Positions 35,952 through 46,399 of a DNA stretch of 64,000 nucleotides are shown in pieces (the first letter of the stretch is position 1; every line of letters starts with the position of its first letter). The DNA is from Amaranthus tricolor (taxonomy: Eukaryota > Streptophyta > Magnoliopsida > Caryophyllales > Amaranthaceae). The DNA lies in assembly GCF_026212465.1 (NCBI RefSeq), contig NC_080056.1, positions 19,111,246 through 19,175,245 on the forward strand, in the 5' to 3' direction. The notes beneath the pieces were generated by a model that made no database searches, had not been told where the DNA came from, and was given only the letters and a program-made list of their open reading frames with translations. Position numbers and translations under genes: made by a program.

Positions 35952-36572
35952 TCATACATCATTAGGAGAATACTTATCAGCAAACTGATTAACCAAAGTA
36001 AGAGCATTACTTGTACACTGCAACACACCCTGAAATTGAGTCTTAATACCATTTTTCATCCTGGAGCTTACAGCCCGACCCGAAAACCCATCAACACAAG
36101 TGTTTTCATCCGTAAGAGCGGCACTGACCCAAGTTTGTACATTACTCATATGCCATAAGAAATCACTAGAATGGGCTCGGGCTGCGCTTTGGAATTCGTG
36201 TATCGACATACTAAGTCTATCCACAGTGTCTCCAATGACCTCAAAACAGTCCTTTATTGGCCCGAATTCACTGGGCTTTAGCCCATTGGAATGAGCCAAA
36301 TGGGCCACATAGGCTTTAGTGTAACGGGCCTTGGCTAGGCTCACTATAAGAGCAGTTTGTGTTAATTGGCGTTGGCTTGTTTGGATTTTATTGGCAAAGG
36401 AGGAGAGTGATTGGACACAAACTGTTGGGTAGGTTGTGGAGCTACATTTTGATTGTATAAAATTGTTAGTGGTGGTGGTGGAGGCGGGCCCTACCGCCGC
36501 CGCGGAAGAGGTGATGTAGAGGAGAGAGAAAATAAATAAGGGAAAAATGAAAGTAGCCATGAACAAGTTCAT
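35952..36572 (-). CDS. PMEI-domain protein: pectin methylesterase / invertase inhibitor-like
   Basis: A single-exon gene of 206 residues from the first ATG at 36572; a second ATG at 36560, with a G at +4, would give 202. A hydrophobic leader (MATFIFPLFIFSLLYITSSA) is a signal peptide, so the protein goes to the cell wall. The mature part shows the PMEI pattern: a first Cys pair in KCSSTTYPTVC (Cys43 and Cys52), a second pair in KDCFEVIG and ENTCVDGF (Cys109 and Cys159), and an extra Cys186. The four conserved cysteines make the two disulfides that stabilise the four-helix bundle. Length and TYPTVC motif fit the 21-kDa protein/PMEI branch. Such proteins block pectin methylesterase or acid invertase; the target cannot be told from sequence. 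The frame is intact and it is probably functional. Confidence 0.92.
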   Translation of the reverse strand: MNLFMATFIFPLFIFSLLYITSSAAAVGPASTTTTNNFIQSKCSSTTYPTVCVQSLSSFANKIQTSQRQLTQTALIVSLAKARYTKAYVAHLAHSNGLKPSEFGPIKDCFEVIGDTVDRLSMSIHEFQSAARAHSSDFLWHMSNVQTWVSAALTDENTCVDGFSGRAVSSRMKNGIKTQFQGVLQCTSNALTLVNQFADKYSPNDV

Positions 36573-36633
36573 AAACAAAATTATATTTTGAAAATTTTAT
36601 GTAATGTACATAGATATATAAGGGAAAAATATG

Positions 36634-36643
36634 TATTTATATA
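36634..36643 (-). promoter_or_regulatory. Candidate TATA box of the PMEI gene
   Basis: The minus strand reads TATATAAATA about 62 bp upstream of the first ATG (36572). A second, weaker TTATATATCTA lies closer, at about 36611-36621. Confidence 0.5.
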
Positions 36644-36906
36644 AGTGGAAGTTAGGAAGGAAAAAGATGGTAATAAATTGGAGGAGAAGGTGTTCACATG
36701 TCTTGTTGTATTTCCAGTCCAAGGAGGACCCATTTTGAGCTGGATTTTGTGTTAAATTTCCACTCTTAGTGCTTGTAGAACTAATAATTACTTCTGTATT
36801 ACTGCTCCATTCTTTAGTACATTAATAATAACAGTATCTTTTAGCCGTTCTGCATCAAGATGAATCTAACAAGATCCCATATGAATATATTTTGTCTTGA
36901 ATATGG

Positions 36907-37188
36907 TAGTGATTGGCAAATTAGCTTATTTAGCAATTTTAGCTTATTTTGATGTAAATAGATGGTTGGGTAGTCAAAATAGCTAATGCTAGTGTTTGGT
37001 GAAGTAGCTGGTTGAAACATTTAATTGATACGAGTAAGTTGTTTTTGAACAATCCTGTCTTTGGACAAGTTGCTTATGACAGCGGGTTTAAAATCAGCTG
37101 GTCAAACCCAGTTAATAAAATCAGTTGATCATATCAGCCATTATAATCAGCTATCAGCTACCAGCTATCATCCATCTTCCAAACACCA
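36907..37188. mobile_element. MITE-like insertion upstream of the PMEI gene
   Basis: Begins TAGTGATTGGCAAATTAGCT and ends with CATCTTCCAAACACCA, whose complement TGGTGTTTGG resembles the start. The inside is rich in AGCTGGT/ATCAGCTA inverted motifs. These features resemble hAT- or PIF-type MITEs. No clean target duplication was found, so boundaries are approximate. Confidence 0.45.
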
Positions 37189-37219
37189 TTTATATACTTC
37201 AAAAATCAAATTTAAATTT

Positions 37220-38315
37220 CTCTCGTAAAGAAGAAAAACTTAATGTAGACAAACAAAAAAGAACGGAAAGAGTATTTAGAAGTGTGTAAAAGTATACTTG
37301 AATTATCAAATTTGAAATATCTCGTTCAAAAAATCGGACAATTTATCTCATAATTGAAAACCGGATGAATCGGATCGAATATCCGATAAAGTGGAAGCTA
37401 AATCGGAATTTTTATAAAACCGGATATCATGTTCAACTAACTTCTCTAAATCGGTGCGGTCTTATTTGTTAAGATTGCTTTTAGGAACAAGTAATTCATT
37501 AAATTTAGATTTCAATTATAAAAAAATAAATAAATAATTTGAGAATATTAACGTTTGGGTATAAATGTTTAGGAGTGTTTGGAAAGGTGTTTTAAATAAT
37601 TGTTAATATTAATCACTAGTATAAACTAACTAGTATAAACACCCGTGCATGCACGGAGTTTTTAATTTAAATATATAAAACATTATAATTCAAAAATACA
37701 AATGTAAGTGTAAATTATAGTTATCAAGTTTACTCTTTTTTCATTAATAAGTGATGATTTTTACAAAAATAAAATCGTATTTATAGGATAGAGAAATTGT
37801 TGTAAACAATAATGTATAATTGTTGTAAACAATAATGTATAACTAACAATATAATTCATTTTAAAAAGTAATAAAGATTTTTTAATAACAATAACAATTC
37901 AAAGGATATAAGATACCTCTTTTTATACAACATGCTTTTACTTGTGGTTAATTATATACCTCTTTTTAAAAAATTGTCATTAGTTAAATATCAATCGCCA
38001 GAAACTCAGAGTAAATTAAAACAAAAAAACATTAAATCATCAAAATGGTTGTGCGATTTTTTTCTAGTGATTTCTCTCGTGCCAATGAATTCTAGGGCCA
38101 TATCTTTCTTTATGGATACTGATTGCTGCTTTCCTTCCCTATTCAGACTCCGATCATAATTTATAAACGAGATACAATGACTATAATGGTGATGGTTGTG
38201 CCTGTTTTGATAATAGATAATGATCATAATTTAAACTAAGTAGAGGGAGCATGATTCTTAACCAAGTTGGATTAGCTCACAACAAAATAGATGATACTCC
38301 CTTCTTAGTATAGGT
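37220..38315. other. Non-coding spacer
   Basis: No gene recognised. It holds a 14-bp perfect palindrome CCGTGCATGCACGG at 37643-37656 next to the direct repeat ACTAGTATAAAC(T/A)A, a wording often seen at ends of plant repeats, and two copies of TTGTTGTAAACAATAATGTATAA at about 37797-37840. Confidence 0.5.
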
Positions 38316-38319
38316 ATGC

Positions 38320-38545
38320 TTTTGCCACAGACATAACACGTGGTTAATCATATTTTTCTGCCATATGCTTTTATTTGTGGCTAATTATATTAATCTGTCA
38401 CATGTATTTGACCGTGGCTAATTTAATCTTCTGCCACATTAATTAATCCGTGGCTAATCATATTCTTCTGCTACATACAATAACCTATGACAAATTATAC
38501 TCGTCTACTACATAAACAACACACAACTACAAATCATTCCTACAA
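38320..38545. repeat. 37-bp tandem repeat (six diverged units)
   Basis: TTCTGCCACAT...CCGTGGCTAAT-type units begin at about 38320, 38357, 38394, 38430, 38467 and 38504, a period of 36-37 bp. Each unit carries an inverted pair CCAC/GTGG. They resemble subterminal repeats of a DNA transposon, but no terminus was identified. Confidence 0.75.
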
Positions 38546-39181
38546 TTAAACTTGTGGATAAAATAAATACTATTTGCACGAAAATTCAACTAATAGTGTG
38601 GTAGTGGTGACAAATCTGTTATACATCCTTAGTCAAAAGTATTTCCATAAATATACATAGTTCTAAGTAAAAAACTATTCGCTAATTACACACAACATTT
38701 TATAACTAATATAAATTCATCGTCTTCCTTGCAAATTAAACATGAATATATTTATCTCAACTCTACTGCATTGATATAACAACTTCGGCTATTAGAATCC
38801 AAAATCCATTTCATTACAAATAAAAAAATAACATATTATAATTTGTATGTCTATATATAAAAAACTAGAAAGAAATAAAAAAATATATAAATTTTAACAC
38901 CAATATTATTTTCAGTATACTTATCTACTGTATTGAAATACATCAATGAAATTAGCCAAAATAACTTTAGTAATCTATAACAACAAAAAAAAGATAGAAG
39001 TTGGTTTCTAGAAAATTCAAGAAGTCAAAGATAATCAATATAGATCGTTTTTGCAAGCAATTCAAGAAAAACAAAGTTAATCAAATTTTGCTAGCTAAAA
39101 CCTCATGCTCATGCTATCACATAACCCTCACACATCACACAAGACGACACAACACAGACAATACTTCATCACAAGGATATT

Positions 39182-39425
39182 AGGGGGTGTTTAGTTTATA
39201 GTTTTTGGCTTATTTTTTTGGTTGACTTTTAACTTTTGGCTTATTGGTTGGTCAAACAGACAGAAAAAGTGGCAGGTAAATGGCTTTTAAAGTTGCTGAA
39301 AAGCTGATTTTTTAAACCAAAATAAAAAAAGCTACTCGAGCTAGCTTTTTTGTTTGACTTTTGGCTTATTGGCCCACTTTTTCTCTACTAAATAGCTAAC
39401 AACCAATACTCAAATTTACAAAATA
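39182..39425. mobile_element. MITE-like insertion (GGGGTGTTTAG type)
   Basis: Starts AGGGGGTGTTTAGTTTATAG. Inside, TTTTGGCTTATT and GTTTGACTTTTGGCTTATTG recur, and AAAAAGCTACTCGAGCTAGCTTTTT is a short palindrome. The right end lacks a clear matching terminus, so it may be truncated. Confidence 0.45.
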
Positions 39426-39789
39426 CCTCTTAGATAGTTCTAGTTAGTTGTACAACTCCTATTGTTCTTTACATGATAATGTGCTAATAAAAATATATTC
39501 TACATAGTAATATACGGAGAAAAATAACACAATGCATAAAGCAACATTGAAAAAACTAACTTAAAGTAGAGAACAATACAGTAGAAGAAGAGGTTGAATA
39601 CAAGAAGAACAGACATGGAGATACCACACTTACAAAAACCAAATCGGTAACATGAAATATAGTCGACTTAAATTTTACCTGTGCCTGAACTTCAATCAAA
39701 GTAAAGCAAATCAAACCGAAATTAAATCGAATTGAAAAGTAATAAAAGCTAAAACTTCAATTTAACATCAAATCAATAAGTATAACACA

Positions 39790-40205
39790 GATTCTTATTT
39801 GAGACCGTCTTCATAAAAAACGCGTTTGAATGGATCGGTCCATTATTAATAAAAAATAACTACCAGAAAGATGCGTGTTGTATAATTCTATTTGAAGTTG
39901 ATGTTATAATCTATTAATGTTGGTATTAAAAACCTATTAGAGTTGGTATTATAACCAATTAAAGTTGATATCTCCAAATAGATTCTAATATCAACTTTAA
40001 TAGGTTATAACACCAACTCCAAATACCAATTTTAAGAGGTTATAACATCAACTTTAATAGGTTATAATATACCAACTTCACTACGTTATTATAACACCAA
40101 CTCCAAATAAGATCAAACACGCACATCATTTTTTAGATTTTTCTTTTTTTTAATTATTTGGCCTGGGCCTGAAGAGTCGTCTCTTATAAAAACGATATCA
40201 GAGCG
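39790..40205. repeat. Foldback MITE with inverted minisatellite arms
   Basis: Left end TTCTTATTTGAGACCGTCTT; right end AGAGTCGTCTCTTATAAAAACG. Inside, units of AAAGTTGATATTATAACC type run forward, then AACTTTAATAGGTTATAACACC runs inverted, at 22-28 bp spacing. The architecture matches the foldback at 33962, though the unit sequence differs. Confidence 0.65.
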
Positions 40206-40254
40206 CTTGTAAATATAATGGCACACAAATTACGGTTGGAGAGATGTTGAAAAT

Positions 40255-40453
40255 TGAAAGATTTAAGATACTGATTTGGGATGAATACTGTGTATTTTTG
40301 TATTGATTTTCATTATGATTACAGCCCTTACATTTATACAAAAAACTAAGAATTAAATCAGGAAATACTTAGCTTGGGAAATCAGTAATTACCTAAAAAT
40401 ATTGAACTAAATAAGGTAAATATAGATTCTAGGAAATCAGTAATATTTCCACA
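40255..40453 (-). repeat. Copia 3' LTR
   Basis: 199 bp; minus strand starts TGTGGAAATATTACTG and ends TCTTTCA. No difference from the 5' LTR was seen. Confidence 0.95.
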
Positions 40454-40465
40454 CTCCCCCTCAAG

Positions 40466-43400
40466 TTAGGTCATGGGATTCCCAATACCTAACTTGGTTA
40501 AAGTAGTTTCAAATACTTCTGCTGGAACGGCTTTTGTGAGAATATCTGCAAGTTGATCTTCTAATTTCACATGTGGGATATGGATTATTTTTTTCTCCAG
40601 TTTCTCCTTTATGAAGTGTCTATCAATTTCTACATGTTTCGTTCGATCATGTTGAACTGGATTTTCTGATATGCCAATTGCTGCCTTGTTATCACAAAAT
40701 AATTTGCATGCTTCTGTAGGAGGGAAGTTTAGTTCACATAAGAGTTTCTTGAGCCATAGTATTTCTGTTATTCCTTTAGCAACTCCCCTGAATTCTGCCT
40801 CTGCACTTGATAGTGCGACCACTTTCTGTTTTTTGCTTTTCCAAGTAACTAAGTTACCTCCTATAAGGGTAAAATATCCCGATGTAGATTTTCTGCTGTC
40901 CCGATCACCTGCCCAGTCAGCATCAGTATATGCAATGAGATCTAGATGACCATTTTTCTTGTAGAAGACACCTTTGTCACTTGTACCTTTTAAGTATCTC
41001 AAGATCCTCATAACTGCTTCCATATGAGATGTCTGGGGTAGGTGCATAAAACGACTCACAACTCCAACTGCATAAGATATGTCGGGCCTAGTGTGAGATA
41101 GATAGATCAGCTTTCCTACCAATTTTTGATACTTTTCTTTGTCAGTTGGGTTTTCTCCTGGTGTTGTTTGTAATCTGTGGTTAGTAACAATAGGTGTTTC
41201 AGCTGGTTTGCAGTCTATCATACCTACTTCTACTAGTAGGTCCAAGATATATTTCTTCTGATTGATGAATATTCCTTTCCTTGAACGGAAAACTTCGATA
41301 CCAAGAAAATATTTCAAATTCCCCAAGTCTTTCATCTCGAATTCTTTAGATAATTTCTCTTTAAGATCCCTAATCTCTTCCTCATTATTCCCTGTTATGA
41401 TCATATCATCAACGTAAATGATCAAGCAAGTGATACGATCTTCTTCTTTCTTCAAGAATAGGGTGTGATCAGAGTTGCTTTGTTCATATCCAAATCTTCT
41501 CATAGCTATGGTAAATCTTCCAAACCAAGCCCTTGGAGATTGTTTCAAACCATACAGAGCTTTTCTCAGGCGACACCCTTCTCCTGGAGCAAATCCATCT
41601 GAAAAACCCGGTGGAGCATGCATGTATACTTCTTCTTCGATCTCACCATGAAGGAATGCATTTTTTACATCGAACTGATATAAGGGCCAATCCTTATTGG
41701 CGGCTATGGAGAATAGAACTCTGATGGTGTCTATCTTTGCAACTGGTGAAAAAGTTTCTGAGTAGTCAATCCCATATGTCTGTGTATACCCTTTTGCTAC
41801 AAGACGAGCCTTGTATCTTTCAATTGTCCCATCAGCATGATATTTTATTGTGAACACCCATTTACAACCAACAGTTTTCTTCCTTTTAGGTAATACACAT
41901 TTGTCCCATGTTCTATTTTTCTTCAAAGCTACGATCTCTTCTTTCATTGCTTCTCGCCACTTAGGATCCTGGAGGGCTTCTTCAGTATTACGAGGAAGGG
42001 AATTCGAGTATAGACTGGTTTGGAATGCCACTGCCATCTGTGCTAATTTATCCATATCATGGCTAACTGGATATCGAGATCTTTGTGATTCAAACTCAGG
42101 ATCATACCGCTTTGGAGGGATGCCTCTTTTGCTTCTTGGAGGTAATTCATACCTGCATGAGGGGTTAATAGTACAGGGCACATCATTCTGGGAGTTAGGT
42201 TCAGTGATTACCTCTTGAATGTCATGAGTTTCACAAACAACCTCTTGTTCACTAGATGCTTCAGACAAGGTGGAGGAGGTTTGAGGAGAAGGAAGAACTA
42301 TGTTTTCAGTGGCAATATCCGCGGGACTATCTACTTGCTCTTTTGGGTTCGGATCATTAGTTACAGATCGTGTAAGCCAGCTTAAGTCATCACATACAAT
42401 CTCCCCCTGAGGACGAGGCTGGGAGAAAAAATATGTGTTCTCAAAGAAATCACAATCCATTGTGGTGTAAAGTTTATTTTGGGTAGGATCGAAACAGCGA
42501 TACCCCTTTTTGTGAACACCATAACCCACAAAGATACACTTAATAGCCCTGGGTTCAAGTTTATTTCTAGCAGATTTAGGTAAATGGACATACACCACAC
42601 ACCCAAAGATCCGAGGGGGTAAGGAGTGGAGAGAGGGAGTGATTTTGTGATGATGGAGAATTTCAAGAGGAGTTTGGAATTTCAAGGCTTTTGAAGGTAG
42701 TCGATTTGTGAGATATGTGGCGGTGGCTATAGCTTCGGGCCAGTAGTAAGATGGGACATGGGCCTCAAACATAAGGGCTCGACTTATTTCAAGAAGAGTA
42801 CGGTTTTTCCTCTCAGCAACCCCGTTTTGTTGTGGTGTGTAAGGACATGAAGTTTGGTGAATAAGTCCATGAGTGGTGAAGAAGTTTTCCATAGTCTGAT
42901 TTATGTATTCCCCCCCATTATCGGATCGAAGAATTTGAGGTGTAGTCTTAAATTGGGTTCGAGTCATATTATAAAATTTAACAAATGCATCAAAAATTTC
43001 AGATTTGTATTTCAAAAAATACATCCAACACATCCGAGTACAGTCATCAATAAAGGAGACAAAATATGAGTATTTTTGATTGCTAGACTCAGGAGCAGGA
43101 CCCCAAACATCAGAGTGTATTAAAGCAAAAGGTTCACTACTATGACTATGACTCGGAGGATACGATTGTTTATGACTTTTGGCAAGAACACATGTTTCAC
43201 AGTCTAGATTAATATTACAATTTCTTAATGATGGAAAAAGTCGTTTTAGGTACCCTAATGAAGGATGTCCCAGACGTCGATGCCATGTCCATAACTGCTG
43301 ATCAGAGAACCCGTGAGCAAGCGAAGTGTGACCCTTTTGAATCGCCTCATCTAAATAGTACAAGCCATCTCGTTCAGTACCACGCCCAATAATCCTCCCG

Positions 43401-44974
43401 GTCTGAGCATCCTGTACAACACAATCAGAAGAGGTCATAAGCACAGTACAATTTAATTCCCGAGTCAATTGACTAATAGAAAGTAATTTATGAGATAATT
43501 CAGGAATTAGGAGACAATTATTCAATTTGAGGGACGAAGAGATAGAAACGGGCCCAGACTGATCAACATTCACACATTCTCCATTTGCCGTTTGGATATA
43601 AGTGCGGGTTTTTGGATGAGTGGATAAGAGATCGTGGGGATCAAATGTCATTGTATCAGTGGCCCCACAATCAAATATCCACTGAGATGAAACCGGTTTA
43701 CATATAAGACCAACTCTTTTTAGTGTTGTTTTTTGGGTTGTTGGGTGGTGGGCCGGTTGGAATTTTTGGAAATGGTTTTGGGCTGGTTGGGTTTTGGGCC
43801 GTAGGGTTTTATTTAAGGTGGGAGTTAGGGTTGTATAAAAGGGTTTTGTTTGGAAGGTTTTCATTTGCGCCTTTCCTCCTTCTCTCTCTTCCGGGCCGTT
43901 TCCTTCTTCCTCTTTGATTTGTTCACCTGTATCGCCATTGTTATCCTTTTTTGCCTCCATTATGTGGGTTGACTCATCTGTCATACCGGAAATAGGATGA
44001 GTACCGGTGACTATGTTGGCCTTGCCGCCGGTTCTGTTGATCGGAACCTTGGTGGCGGCTTTCCGTTGCCGGTGTTCCTCCCACCACTCCGGGTAGCCAA
44101 TAATTTTAAAACACCCTTCCTTGGTGTGTCGACTTCCTCCACAGTGGCTACACTTCAGGTAAGTTTTATCCTCCATGTCACGCCGGGATGAAGGAGTTGA
44201 CCGGTGGTGTTTAACGGCCAACCCACTTCCGATCTCTGAGGGATTATTTCCCGATGATGAAGCGTGTGTCATTATACCACGCCTTGTAATTTCTCGTCTG
44301 ATTGTTGCGTATGCCATTTCTACTGTTGGTAATGGTTCTTGATTCAGTAGATCTCTCTTTTCTTTGTCAAAGGTTTCGTTAATTCCGGCCAAGAACTGGA
44401 ATAAACGTTGTTTTTGAATGTATGTGTTAAAAATTGTGATGTCCTCAGCATGTATCATAGGATTCGGTTGCCTTCGATCTATTTCTTTCCAGATTGTTGT
44501 CAGTTTCCCGTAGAAAACTTCCAGAGGATCTTGGTTTTGTTTGATACTATTGGCTTGAGAACTTAGATCAAAAATCTGAAGTTCGTCCCTACCACTGTTC
44601 AAAAGGACTTCAATTCCTTTCCATAAGTCTCTTGCAATAGTGTAATCTAAGAATTGGTTTACCAGATCTGTGTCGATATTCGAAATAATGCATGAAAGAA
44701 CTATTGAGTCTTTTTGCTTCCATGTCTTATAATTCGGATCTGTGATACAAGGTGGATCGTCTATAATGTGACTGAGACGTCCCCTGCATTCTAGGGTTAT
44801 TTGCATCATTTTACACCAAGTTGTGTAATTCTGATAATTTAGTTTTTCGGCTAATTTTAAGTCTGGTGAAATGGTTTCAAGATTTGTGTTTGGATTATGC
44901 ATTTGTTGAAACAGTCTGAACATATGTTCCATCTGTTCCATGGTTATAATTTGTTTGGGATCAGTTTCTGCCAT
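40466..44974 (-). CDS. Copia gag-pol polyprotein, intact (1502 residues)
   Basis: The polyprotein makes the capsid and all enzymes for copying the element through RNA. Domains by residue: gag with the copia-like N-terminal and UBN2-type region (about 35-235); zinc knuckle CX2CX4HX4C at Cys275, Cys278, His283, Cys288; aspartic protease with DCGATD at 435-440 (the usual DSGA has Ser; here Cys436); integrase zinc finger His565, His570, Cys592, Cys595; integrase core Asp622, Asp685, Glu721 (D,D35E spacing); reverse transcriptase with FDVKNAFLHG (Asp1102) and YVDD (1187-1190); RNase H with TDADWAGD (1350-1357), AEAEF and FCDNKAAI (Asp1428). Length and order are normal for plant copia elements. No stop or frameshift. 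The start ATG at 44974-44972 lies about 80 bp after the primer-binding site. Confidence 0.97.
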   Translation of the reverse strand: MAETDPKQIITMEQMEHMFRLFQQMHNPNTNLETISPDLKLAEKLNYQNYTTWCKMMQITLECRGRLSHIIDDPPCITDPNYKTWKQKDSIVLSCIISNIDTDLVNQFLDYTIARDLWKGIEVLLNSGRDELQIFDLSSQANSIKQNQDPLEVFYGKLTTIWKEIDRRQPNPMIHAEDITIFNTYIQKQRLFQFLAGINETFDKEKRDLLNQEPLPTVEMAYATIRREITRRGIMTHASSSGNNPSEIGSGLAVKHHRSTPSSRRDMEDKTYLKCSHCGGSRHTKEGCFKIIGYPEWWEEHRQRKAATKVPINRTGGKANIVTGTHPISGMTDESTHIMEAKKDNNGDTGEQIKEEEGNGPEEREGGKAQMKTFQTKPFYTTLTPTLNKTLRPKTQPAQNHFQKFQPAHHPTTQKTTLKRVGLICKPVSSQWIFDCGATDTMTFDPHDLLSTHPKTRTYIQTANGECVNVDQSGPVSISSSLKLNNCLLIPELSHKLLSISQLTRELNCTVLMTSSDCVVQDAQTGRIIGRGTERDGLYYLDEAIQKGHTSLAHGFSDQQLWTWHRRLGHPSLGYLKRLFPSLRNCNINLDCETCVLAKSHKQSYPPSHSHSSEPFALIHSDVWGPAPESSNQKYSYFVSFIDDCTRMCWMYFLKYKSEIFDAFVKFYNMTRTQFKTTPQILRSDNGGEYINQTMENFFTTHGLIHQTSCPYTPQQNGVAERKNRTLLEISRALMFEAHVPSYYWPEAIATATYLTNRLPSKALKFQTPLEILHHHKITPSLHSLPPRIFGCVVYVHLPKSARNKLEPRAIKCIFVGYGVHKKGYRCFDPTQNKLYTTMDCDFFENTYFFSQPRPQGEIVCDDLSWLTRSVTNDPNPKEQVDSPADIATENIVLPSPQTSSTLSEASSEQEVVCETHDIQEVITEPNSQNDVPCTINPSCRYELPPRSKRGIPPKRYDPEFESQRSRYPVSHDMDKLAQMAVAFQTSLYSNSLPRNTEEALQDPKWREAMKEEIVALKKNRTWDKCVLPKRKKTVGCKWVFTIKYHADGTIERYKARLVAKGYTQTYGIDYSETFSPVAKIDTIRVLFSIAANKDWPLYQFDVKNAFLHGEIEEEVYMHAPPGFSDGFAPGEGCRLRKALYGLKQSPRAWFGRFTIAMRRFGYEQSNSDHTLFLKKEEDRITCLIIYVDDMIITGNNEEEIRDLKEKLSKEFEMKDLGNLKYFLGIEVFRSRKGIFINQKKYILDLLVEVGMIDCKPAETPIVTNHRLQTTPGENPTDKEKYQKLVGKLIYLSHTRPDISYAVGVVSRFMHLPQTSHMEAVMRILRYLKGTSDKGVFYKKNGHLDLIAYTDADWAGDRDSRKSTSGYFTLIGGNLVTWKSKKQKVVALSSAEAEFRGVAKGITEILWLKKLLCELNFPPTEACKLFCDNKAAIGISENPVQHDRTKHVEIDRHFIKEKLEKKIIHIPHVKLEDQLADILTKAVPAEVFETTLTKLGIGNPMT

Positions 44975-45043
44975 TGTTACAGGTAAGGGTTTTTGGGTAG
45001 ATGATGATAACCAATGGTTTTTCCGGTCCCGGAAAACACCTTT

Positions 45044-45056
45044 GGCTCTGATACCA
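45044..45056 (-). promoter_or_regulatory. Copia primer-binding site (initiator tRNA-Met)
   Basis: Minus strand TGGTATCAGAGCC immediately after the 5' LTR; complementary to the 3' end of plant initiator tRNA-Met and primes minus-strand DNA. Confidence 0.9.
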
Positions 45057-45255
45057 TGAAAGATTTAAGATACTGATTTGGGATGAATACTGTGTATTTT
45101 TGTATTGATTTTCATTATGATTACAGCCCTTACATTTATACAAAAAACTAAGAATTAAATCAGGAAATACTTAGCTTGGGAAATCAGTAATTACCTAAAA
45201 ATATTGAACTAAATAAGGTAAATATAGATTCTAGGAAATCAGTAATATTTCCACA
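45057..45255 (-). repeat. Copia 5' LTR
   Basis: 199 bp, identical to 40255-40453. It should contain promoter and polyadenylation signals; no unambiguous TATA box stands out. Confidence 0.95.
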
Positions 45256-45387
45256 AAAATTACAATATACTGTGACTTCTAATGACATTAAAAACAAATA
45301 ATAGATCATTAAAATGGATGAATTCAAGTTTTTATTAAGAAAAAAAAATATATAATAATCAATTTTTTTGCCAGTGGATGAATAATC

Positions 45388-45651
45388 AATAATTCTTTTG
45401 TTCTTTTATATTTCTTCTCATTTACTTTTTTACAGTTTTTAAAATAAATTTTGAGCTCTGATATCTCTAAAATTGTATAATAATAAATTATAAAAAAATA
45501 CATAATAAAAAATAATATATTAAAATGAATTTAATATTTTCTCACATGGATATATTTTATCTTCTAAATATGTTACAAAAATATTAATCAAATTTCTCTC
45601 TTCTTAAAGTGGAACATTTAATACGAGAAGAAAATTAGAATACGAAGGGAG
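45388..45651. mobile_element. Stowaway-like MITE, degraded left end
   Basis: The right end reads AGTGGAACATTTAATACG...CGAAGGGAG followed by TA, the usual end of Stowaway MITEs. The left end is eroded (TTCTTTTGTTCTTTTATATTTCTTCTC). Confidence 0.5.
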
Positions 45652-45669
45652 TATTACTCTTGTTTTGTA

Positions 45670-45900
45670 CTTCCTCCTATTTACTAAAAATTGAATAATT
45701 ATTTTTTTCACGGTATTCAGTGAGATTATTCAATGTTTAATATTCCTTATTATGCATGACGAAACATTATAAAAAGTTAATATTAATAATCTTTATATTG
45801 AGATAAATCAAATAAGATTTCACTTTAACTATGTTTTAATTTATATATCAAAAATAAAATACAAATCAAAATTAATAAATAAATGGTGCTAAAAAATAAA
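45670..45900. mobile_element. Stowaway-like MITE remnant
   Basis: Starts CTTCCTCCTATTTAC after TA. It shares internal segments (AATAATCTTTATATTGAG-ATAAATCAAATAAGA) with the next MITE. The right inverted repeat is not preserved. Confidence 0.4.
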
Positions 45901-45902
45901 TA

Positions 45903-46123
45903 CTCCCTCCTATTCATCTTAAAATACACTTATTTAATCCTTGTTATATCTAATTATGTATAATTAAAAATTATAAAATTTAATATTAATAAACTTTATA
46001 TTCAAACGAATCAAATAAAAGACTATATTTTAACTTATAGATTAATAATAAAATACAATTTAAATATAATAAATAAATAATATCTCAAAAATAAATAAAA
46101 CATCTAAAATGAATAGGAGTGAG
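45903..46123. mobile_element. Stowaway-like MITE
   Basis: 221 bp. CTCCCTCCTATTCATCTTAAAA pairs with the right end TCTAAAATGAATAGGAGTGAG, and TA lies on both sides (45901-45902, 46124-46125). No coding. Confidence 0.75.
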
Positions 46124-46399
46124 TATTTCATTTTATCTAATAAAAAAGGTGGGAATAATGGTTGGCGAGCAGAATTCTTCAGTCCCACACAGTTGCCATC
46201 CTACAAGAAACAATGCTCATTGATATCATGTGAACAAAAGTTTGTTAGCTTTTCCTTCTTGGAATGCGTAACGTGAATGATCATAATCTAGTCCCAGAAC
46301 TGATCGTATGTTCACTAGCTAGTACTTCTATCATTTGCAATATTTAACATTTTTAAAAAATTTAATTTATTATTTTAATTATTTTAATATTAAATTATA

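Larger units (their letters stand above)
40255..45255 (-). mobile_element. Complete Ty1/copia LTR retrotransposon
   Basis: 5001 bp, transcribed from right to left. The two 199-bp LTRs (40255-40453 and 45057-45255) are identical by eye. A perfect 5-bp target duplication AAAAT flanks the element (40250-40254, 45256-45260). On the minus strand the 5' LTR ends ...ATCTTTCA and is followed at once by the primer-binding site TGGTATCAGAGCC (45044-45056). The polypurine tract TTGAGGGGGAG lies just before the 3' LTR, right after the stop of the polyprotein. One uninterrupted polyprotein fills the interior. Everything needed for transposition appears present, so it is a recent and possibly active copy. 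Confidence 0.97.
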
